Translations under genes and position numbers: made by a program | The notes under the pieces: model-generated | Databases searched by the model: none | What the model was told of the DNA's origin: nothing | The model's input: the letters and a program-made list of their open reading frames with translations, nothing else | DNA from: Thermoplasmata archaeon | GTDB taxonomy: Archaea; Thermoplasmatota; Thermoplasmata; UBA184 | Direction of reading: 5' to 3' | NCBI GenBank assembly: GCA_021826525.1 | Contig: JAKAZU010000030.1 | Span: forward strand, 1-10,025 | Length of the DNA: 10,025 nucleotides | Shown here: piece after piece, positions 6,482 to 10,025 of the stretch | Position numbering within the stretch: the stretch's first letter is position 1 | Layout: every line of letters starts with the position of its first letter

Positions 6482-7350
6482 CGAGCGCCTCCCTTCCCGA
6501 TCTCGGGGGCCCAACCGTACACCTGCCGGATCGAGTCGACGAACGGGATCCGCAGTTGCTCTGTGGCAGCGGCCGAGCGCTCGGCGATGGCGCGCGCCCT
6601 CCTGGGCACCGTTGCGAGATCGAGCACGGCACCGGGGCGAGCGGGGTCGTCCAGGAAATCGGTCTCGAGGAACCAAGGGCCGGGGTCCGCGAGGGCCCGA
6701 TCGACCAGCTCGCGCCGCGCGAGGAAGGACGGGGCGACCCCGGCCCGATCCGGCTCGGCGACGTAGCGGCGGGCGTAGTGCTTGATCAAACGATGCGCGG
6801 GAAGGCCGGCGGCTCGGCCGAGCGCGGCGATGGCACCGTACCCGTTCGCGTCAAGATCCTCGCAGTGGATCACCGCCGGACAGTCGGAGTCCCGGGCGAC
6901 CTCGAGGGCGTGACGGAACGCCTCTTCGCACGTCGCGCGCGTGGCCGCATCGACCTCGAAGTGAGGACGTCCGACCTCTCCGATGGCCACCGCGCGATGC
7001 TCGCGGACCCACCGTCCGGCGAGATCGAGCGCGGCCCGTTGCAGGTCGAGAGCGGCCGGTAGGCCGATCGACGAGGAAACGTGAACGAGATCGATCGGGT
7101 ACGGCGCGACCACGGAGTAGACCACCACCCCGACCTCGTCGTGGATCTGGCGTCCGAGGCGCTCCGTGACCTCGAACTGTTGAGCGTAGTCCGCGACCGA
7201 GCTCGGTGGCCGGCCGGCGTAGTTCTGCGTGGCAAGGAAGAGGTGGGTGCCGCCGGCGGAGTGGAAGCGGCGTGCGGCCGCAACGCCTTCCCCGGTCGGA
7301 GACAGATGACAGTGGTGATCGACGACCGGAAGGTCGGAGGGGAACGGCAC
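6478..7350 (-). CDS. COG1099-type metal-dependent hydrolase, TatD-related TIM barrel
   Basis: This 290-residue protein belongs to the amidohydrolase/TatD superfamily and most resembles the archaeal group COG1099, whose substrate is not known to me. Metal-ligand motifs appear in order: D11-x-H13-x-H15 (VVDHHCHLS), E125 in VAIGEVGRPHF, H162 in VIHCED, H191 in LIKHY and D231 in LETDFLDDPARPGA. The GEVGRPH and LETDFLDDPxRPGAVL blocks are diagnostic of this group rather than of classical TatD DNases. The start is GTG 7350, 29 bp after the tbp stop; there is no ATG in frame upstream and no close Shine-Dalgarno sequence, so the start is moderately certain. Its TGA overlaps the tmk ATG by four bases. 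A role in nucleotide or nucleic acid metabolism is suggested only by neighbours. Confidence 0.88.
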   Translation of the reverse strand: MPFPSDLPVVDHHCHLSPTGEGVAAARRFHSAGGTHLFLATQNYAGRPPSSVADYAQQFEVTERLGRQIHDEVGVVVYSVVAPYPIDLVHVSSSIGLPAALDLQRAALDLAGRWVREHRAVAIGEVGRPHFEVDAATRATCEEAFRHALEVARDSDCPAVIHCEDLDANGYGAIAALGRAAGLPAHRLIKHYARRYVAEPDRAGVAPSFLARRELVDRALADPGPWFLETDFLDDPARPGAVLDLATVPRRARAIAERSAAATEQLRIPFVDSIRQVYGWAPEIGKGGAR

Positions 7351-7379
7351 GGCGTCCGTCCCGGGGCCCAGCGCGCCTC

Positions 7380-7928
7380 CTAGCGCAGGAGGCCGGCGCC
7401 CTGGAGCTCCTTGGTGATCTTCTTGACCGCGACCTCGACATCGGAGGGCTTGCGCGCCCCCGTGCAGACCAGCTTGCCGCTTCCGAAGAGGAGCACGACG
7501 ACGCGCGGGTCCTGGATCCGGCAGACCAACCCGGGGAACTGCTCGGGCTCGTACTCGACTCGGTCGAGACCGAGCGTGACGGCGATCGCGTTGAGGTTGA
7601 TCTCGCTTTCCAGATCCGAGCTCGCGACGATGTTCTGGACGGCGATCTTGGGCTTCAAGGTGATCTTCTGGCCGCCCTTCTTGATCTGCGCGGCCACGGT
7701 GTGGATCGAGTCCTCGACCTCCTTCATGCTCTTCGCGCCGGTGCAGACGACCTTCCCGGAGCGGAACAATAGGATCGCCGTCTTCGGCTGCTTGAGCCGG
7801 TAGATCAGGCCGGGAAACTGCTCGGGCTCGTACTCCGCCCCGTCCAGACCGAGGGCGATCGACTGAAGATCGAGCTCATCACCCAACGAGGTCGATGCGA
7901 CCACGTTCTCGATACGAATCTTGACCAT
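7380..7928 (-). CDS. tbp: TATA-box binding protein (TBP)
   Basis: The 182-residue protein is the general transcription factor that bends the TATA box and recruits TFB and RNA polymerase. It consists of the two direct repeats of the TBP saddle, about residues 3-90 and 94-182. The paired landmarks are EYEPEQFPGLIYRL (32-45) and EYEPEQFPGLVCRI (125-138), followed in each repeat by an LLF-x-SGK-x-VCTGA strand-turn (53-65 and 146-158). The QNIVASSDL segment (98-106) opens repeat 2 as ENVVASTSL (7-15) opens repeat 1. It ends LQGAGLLR, without the acidic C-terminal tail common in other archaeal TBPs. ATG 7928 is the natural start: no Shine-Dalgarno sequence precedes it, and strong TATA boxes lie 30-45 bases upstream, giving a very short leader. 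The gene leads the unit that continues into the COG1099 hydrolase, tmk and cdc6. Confidence 0.98.
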   Translation of the reverse strand: MVKIRIENVVASTSLGDELDLQSIALGLDGAEYEPEQFPGLIYRLKQPKTAILLFRSGKVVCTGAKSMKEVEDSIHTVAAQIKKGGQKITLKPKIAVQNIVASSDLESEINLNAIAVTLGLDRVEYEPEQFPGLVCRIQDPRVVVLLFGSGKLVCTGARKPSDVEVAVKKITKELQGAGLLR

Positions 7929-7955
7929 GGTTTCGAGCTTGAAGTATTTAGGCCG

Positions 7956-7975
7956 TTATTTAAATCTATTTAAAG
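7956..7975 (-). promoter_or_regulatory. tbp: Tandem TATA boxes of the tbp promoter
   Basis: On the minus strand two TATA elements follow one another: CTTTAAATAG (7975-7966) and ATTTAAATAA (7965-7956), centred about 42 and 33 bases before the tbp ATG. The first follows a GC-rich BRE-like flank. Initiation about 25 bases downstream of either would give a leader of roughly 7-17 bases. A third weaker match, CCTAAATACT, lies at 7952-7943. Because TTTAAA is palindromic, the sites could also direct plus-strand transcription. This is the most AT-rich patch of the window. Confidence 0.75.
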
Positions 7976-8054
7976 CGCCTGCCGCGTCTCGAGTCCAGCG
8001 CTATTCCCCGGCGGGCAGGTCGCACGTGCCCCACGGTCGCGCCCGGAGCATCTC

Positions 8055-8168
8055 ATGGACCGCTACGAGCCCAGCTGTACTGCACTCGGAGAAGCGCTCA
8101 CGAAGAAGGCGCAGTCGGATTCCGTCCTCCGCCGCGCGGACCGGCCGAGGGAAACTCTTGCCGGGTGA
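8055..8168 (+). CDS. Possible 37-residue protein of unknown function
   Basis: A short plus-strand ORF begins at ATG 8055 and ends at TGA 8166-8168. GGAG at 8045-8048 sits six bases before the ATG, a good Shine-Dalgarno placement. The product begins MDRYEPSCTALGEALTKKAQ and ends RADRPRETLAG; it has one cysteine, no membrane segment and a charged, probably helical middle. Third positions are GC-biased as in neighbouring genes. Its transcription could come from the palindromic TATA patch at 7956-7975, about 80-100 bases upstream. An ORF of this length arises easily by chance in such GC-rich DNA and I know no homologue. Confidence 0.27.
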   Translation: MDRYEPSCTALGEALTKKAQSDSVLRRADRPRETLAG

Positions 8169-8189
8169 AGAGCCGTGCTCTCGAGGTGC

Positions 8190-8855
8190 TTAGCCCGTTC
8201 GGCGGGCTCCGTTCAAGTCGGGAACGTTGGACGACTCGCGGACGGCACGATCGTCCTCGGGATCGTCCGGGTATTCGAAGAACTTGAGCAAGAGCCGGCG
8301 GGTGAAGCCCCAGAGAACGTGATCCGCGTACCTGACCGCGGGAACCTCCACCGTCCCGCGGTCGGTGGGTCGTGCCACACGCTCCGATCGTTCCAGGGCG
8401 GAACGGGGGAGCCAAAAGATGCTCGCGACCTCGTTCGGGCTGTACGCCGTCGGACCGGGGGCCGGGTCGCCGAGCTCGGCGGCGAAGACGGCGACCTCCA
8501 TGGAGAAGGCCCGCGCGGGCTCGATCCCCACGAATCGTGGGGCCGAACGGAGGTCCCCGGGCCGGAGACCGACCTCTTCGGCGCACTCCCGCAGGGCGGT
8601 CTCGGCGAGCGAACGATCGCCCGCTTGCACATGACCTCCGGGGAGCGCAATATGACCGGAGGCCCGATCGTTGGAGCGGATCGCGCGCTCGATGAGGAGG
8701 GTCTCGATGTCGCGAGCACCCTCGCGCAGGATGATCAGTACGGCCGCTCCCGCAAGATTCGTGGGGGGAGCCGTTGGAGCGAAGCGTTGGAGCAGGGCGG
8801 GGATGCGGTCGCCCGGAGGCTTGGAGCCGGGTTCGGTTCCGCCGGTCGCGCTCAC
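8190..8855 (-). CDS. Nudix hydrolase of the CoA diphosphatase (NudL) type
   Basis: The 221-residue protein has a Nudix box at about residues 73-97: GGHVQAGDRS, then TALRECAEEVGL with R89, E90, E93 and E94 as the metal-binding core. The wider pattern, LLIERA (53-58), GHIALPGG (67-74), Asp at position 80 and TALRE, is that of CoA diphosphatases, which split CoA and acyl-CoA into 3',5'-ADP and phosphopantetheine. The late segment DHVLWGFTRRLLLKFFEY matches the WG-x-T motif of that subfamily. Substrate is inferred from family pattern and could be another nucleotide. The GTG start at 8855 overlaps the upstream small gene's TGA as GTGA, indicating translational coupling. The first 30 residues are proline-rich and probably disordered. 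Confidence 0.88.
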   Translation of the reverse strand: MSATGGTEPGSKPPGDRIPALLQRFAPTAPPTNLAGAAVLIILREGARDIETLLIERAIRSNDRASGHIALPGGHVQAGDRSLAETALRECAEEVGLRPGDLRSAPRFVGIEPARAFSMEVAVFAAELGDPAPGPTAYSPNEVASIFWLPRSALERSERVARPTDRGTVEVPAVRYADHVLWGFTRRLLLKFFEYPDDPEDDRAVRESSNVPDLNGARRTG

Positions 8856-9025
8856 GCTTGCCAGTCGTACGTGACCTTGGACCGGACGACCTTCTGGTCG
8901 ACCGGGTGCTCCCCGCGCTCGGCCGCGGATCGCTCGAGATCGACGATGCGGTCCTTGAGCGCTTGGATCTCGCGCTCCATTGCGCGCAGGCGAGCCTCCG
9001 CTTCGGGGGGGACGGGATTCGCCAT
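8852..9025 (-). CDS. Small coiled-coil protein of unknown function
   Basis: This 57-residue protein starts at ATG 9025 with GAGG about 10 bases upstream; a TTG at 9034 is in frame but badly spaced. Residues about 8-37 (PEAEARLRAMEREIQALKDR and following) have a clear heptad pattern with many Glu and Arg, consistent with a dimeric coiled coil. The C-terminal part, DQKVVRSKVTYDWQA, is short and not helical. No catalytic or metal motif is seen and I do not recognise a named family. Its TGA is shared with the GTG of the Nudix gene, so the two products are probably made together. High codon-position GC and the coupling support a real gene. Confidence 0.75.
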   Translation of the reverse strand: MANPVPPEAEARLRAMEREIQALKDRIVDLERSAAERGEHPVDQKVVRSKVTYDWQA

Positions 9026-9051
9026 CGGTGCCAATCCTCTACAGGGCGGGC

Positions 9052-9071
9052 GGGGCCTTAACCTCGGCCCC
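9052..9071. repeat. Short GC-rich inverted repeat between hydrolase and coiled-coil gene
   Basis: GGGGCC (9052-9057) and GGCCCC (9066-9071) are perfectly complementary around an eight-base loop TTAACCTC. It lies just after the alpha/beta hydrolase stop and could fold in the transcript. No U-tract follows, so I do not call it a terminator. The loop also contains TTAA, which on the minus strand sits about 34 bases before ATG 9025. Confidence 0.4.
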
Positions 9072-9073
9072 CC

Positions 9074-9904
9074 TCAGGGCGGTCCCGCCGACGGACCCGC
9101 GGCCGCGGAGCTCGCCCCGGCCGATTGGAGGAAGCCTGAGATCGCTTGCGCGGTCTCCGTCGGCCGCTCCACGGGGATCATGTGGCCCGTGTCCCGGAAC
9201 AGTCGGAGTTCGGAACCCGGGATAGATTGGCGCAGGAATCGTCCGTGCGACCCGTCGATGACCCGGTCGTCCATCGCCTGGATGATCAGGGTCGGAAGCC
9301 GGATCCGCAGGAGGCGGCCTCGGAGGTCGAAGTTCTGGATGGCACGCCCCCACAACGCGACCGCGCGGAAGGAACGCTCGTCGAACTGCGATCGCATACG
9401 GTCCAGATAATCGAGGTGCGCTTCGATCCACTCGGGGTAGTACAGGTCCTTGACCAGCAGGAGCAGCAGGGCCTCGCGTCCCTCGGTCTCGTAGGTCTTC
9501 GCCCAGTTCTCTCCGACCTCCTTCGTGTGGGGATCGCAGCGAGCCGACGCGCCGAGCACCGTCAGGCTCGCCAGGCGCGTCGGATGATCGAGGGCCATGC
9601 GCATCGCGAGGAACCCTCCCGCGCTCAGGCCGACCAGGTGGCAGCGCGCGAGCCCCCGTTTCTCCAATAACTGGAGGAGGTCCCTCTCCAGCTCCTCGAA
9701 AGAGAAGTGCGAATTCTCGCCGTCGGAGGACCGGCCGTGACCCCGCAGATCGGGCGCGATCACTCGGAACTTGTCCGAAAGGAGAGGGATGACGCCGTTC
9801 CACACCTGATGGTCGCCCCCGAGCCCATGGAGGAGAACCAGCGCCGGACCGTTCCCTTCCTCCCGAGCGTACAGTTCCACGGGAGGGGAGATGGGCTCTG
9901 ACAT
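9074..9904 (-). CDS. Alpha/beta-fold hydrolase
   Basis: The 276-residue protein is a typical single-domain alpha/beta hydrolase. The oxyanion-hole motif HGLGG is at 26-30, and the nucleophile elbow GLSAGG (92-97) places S94 as catalytic serine. D213 in QAMDDRVID and H241 in DTGHMIPVERP complete the triad. PDLRGHGRS (51-59) is the usual strand-loop after the oxyanion hole. A lid region follows residue 120. No signal peptide or membrane segment is seen, so it is probably cytoplasmic. The family covers esterases, lactonases, haloperoxidases and C-C hydrolases, and the sequence alone does not decide the substrate. The C-terminus is a low-complexity Ala/Gly/Ser/Pro tail (about 262-276). ATG 9904 is the start; GTTAAG centred about 27 bases upstream suggests a leaderless or very short-leader transcript. 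Confidence 0.9.
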   Translation of the reverse strand: MSEPISPPVELYAREEGNGPALVLLHGLGGDHQVWNGVIPLLSDKFRVIAPDLRGHGRSSDGENSHFSFEELERDLLQLLEKRGLARCHLVGLSAGGFLAMRMALDHPTRLASLTVLGASARCDPHTKEVGENWAKTYETEGREALLLLLVKDLYYPEWIEAHLDYLDRMRSQFDERSFRAVALWGRAIQNFDLRGRLLRIRLPTLIIQAMDDRVIDGSHGRFLRQSIPGSELRLFRDTGHMIPVERPTETAQAISGFLQSAGASSAAAGPSAGPP

Positions 9905-9926
9905 GACCCCGCAACGGAGCCTCCCG

Positions 9927-9935
9927 TCTTAACGG
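9927..9935 (-). promoter_or_regulatory. Possible weak TATA box of the alpha/beta hydrolase gene
   Basis: On the minus strand CCGTTAAGA (9935-9927) is an AT-richer patch centred about 27 bases before ATG 9904. Initiation about 25 bases downstream would begin close to the ATG. It is a poor match to the TTTAAA consensus seen at tbp. Confidence 0.3.
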
Positions 9936-9953
9936 CTAGTCCGGGCTCCGGGG

Positions 9954-9978
9954 CGCTGGCGCGTTTCCCGCGCCGGTG
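9954..9978 (+). repeat. Strong inverted repeat (potential RNA hairpin)
   Basis: A perfect GGCGCG/CGCGCC stem (9958-9963 and 9969-9974) encloses loop TTTCC. It extends to ten pairs as plus-strand RNA if two G-U pairs are allowed; those pairs would be mismatches in the minus-strand RNA, so a plus-strand transcript would be favoured. Confidence 0.45.
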
Positions 9979-10025
9979 ATGCTCACGATCGGGCAGATCC
10001 GGGTTTCGGTCCGATCCCGAGCCGG

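Larger units (their letters stand above)
7929..8189. other. Intergenic region between the Nudix gene and tbp
   Basis: This is the largest gap in the minus-strand run and separates two probable transcription units. It holds the tbp TATA boxes near its left end and the possible 37-codon ORF in its right half. I found no tRNA-like T arm, no T-rich terminator and no repeat array. The C-terminal extensions of longer minus-strand frames across it are arginine- and proline-rich, as shadows usually are. Confidence 0.6.
9905..10025. other. Right edge: two alternative partial reading frames, neither secure
   Basis: On the minus strand a frame is open from the window edge to TAG 9938-9936 and ends RICPIVSITGAGNAPAPRSP plus Asp; its third positions are strongly GC-biased, and it has the same orientation as the next genes, so it could be the C-terminus of an upstream gene. 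On the plus strand, ATG 9979 (preceded by GTG 9976) opens a frame reading MLTIGQIRVSVRSRA to the edge, with no clear ribosome binding site. Both cannot easily be real, and too little is visible to choose. Confidence 0.3.

Noticed and set aside
4425..6632. A 735-codon minus-strand open frame across lipA, cdc6 and tmk
   Set aside because: It is out of frame with three well-recognised genes and rich in Arg, Pro, Gly and Ser with no domain; it is a shadow of GC-rich coding sequence.
7956..7975. AT-rich patch as a replication origin element
   Set aside because: It lies at the correct distance for the tbp promoter, and no origin recognition box or repeat set surrounds it.
9052..9071. Intrinsic terminator after the alpha/beta hydrolase gene
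   Set aside because: A GC stem is present but without a T-rich tract on the transcribed strand, and archaeal termination relies mainly on T-runs.
8175..9410. A 411-codon plus-strand open frame opposite the Nudix and alpha/beta hydrolase genes
   Set aside because: It is antisense to genes with complete catalytic motifs and has low-complexity composition.
1..10025. CRISPR arrays, insertion sequences, phage or defence genes
   Set aside because: I saw no regularly spaced direct repeats, transposase motifs or defence protein families; composition looks uniform apart from the tbp promoter.

Overview
This is a high-GC archaeal chromosome segment. The archaeal markers are a TATA-binding protein with two direct repeats, an Orc1/Cdc6 replication initiator, a class I CCA-adding enzyme, a probable RNase P Rpp21/Rnp4 C-terminus, a tRNA-Leu without an encoded CCA end, and a TTTAAA-type TATA promoter. 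GTG starts are common and Shine-Dalgarno sequences are mixed with apparently leaderless starts. With this GC content and gene set, a high-GC lineage of Thermoplasmatota is my best guess. That placement is inference, because no rRNA is present.

Left part (1-3340). The window opens inside a plus-strand gene that looks like the C-terminus of RNase P subunit Rpp21, followed 27 bp later by tRNA-Leu(CAA). About 410 bp of coding-like but broken sequence follows, converging on the radical SAM gene amrS on the minus strand. amrS is divergent from cca on the plus strand. This stretch therefore holds factors for both ends of tRNA maturation: RNase P for the 5' end and the CCA-adding enzyme for the 3' end.

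Right part (3337-9904). All confident genes are on the minus strand. In transcription order they are: an alpha/beta hydrolase, a 57-residue coiled-coil protein, a CoA-diphosphatase-type Nudix hydrolase, a 261 bp gap with the tbp promoter, tbp, a COG1099 TIM-barrel metal-dependent hydrolase, thymidylate kinase, Orc1/Cdc6, lipoyl synthase and a three-helix membrane protein. Several junctions are tight: GTGA and ATGA four-base overlaps and a 3 bp gap. This suggests two transcription units, one led by the hydrolase and one by the strong tandem TATA boxes of tbp. The second joins basal transcription, dTTP supply, replication initiation and lipoate synthesis.

I see no CRISPR array, insertion sequence, phage gene, toxin-antitoxin pair or defence system. 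The window is mostly housekeeping. The points worth a second look are the broken coding-like region after the tRNA, a possible 37-codon ORF beside tbp, the lipA-linked membrane protein and the tmk-cdc6 linkage.
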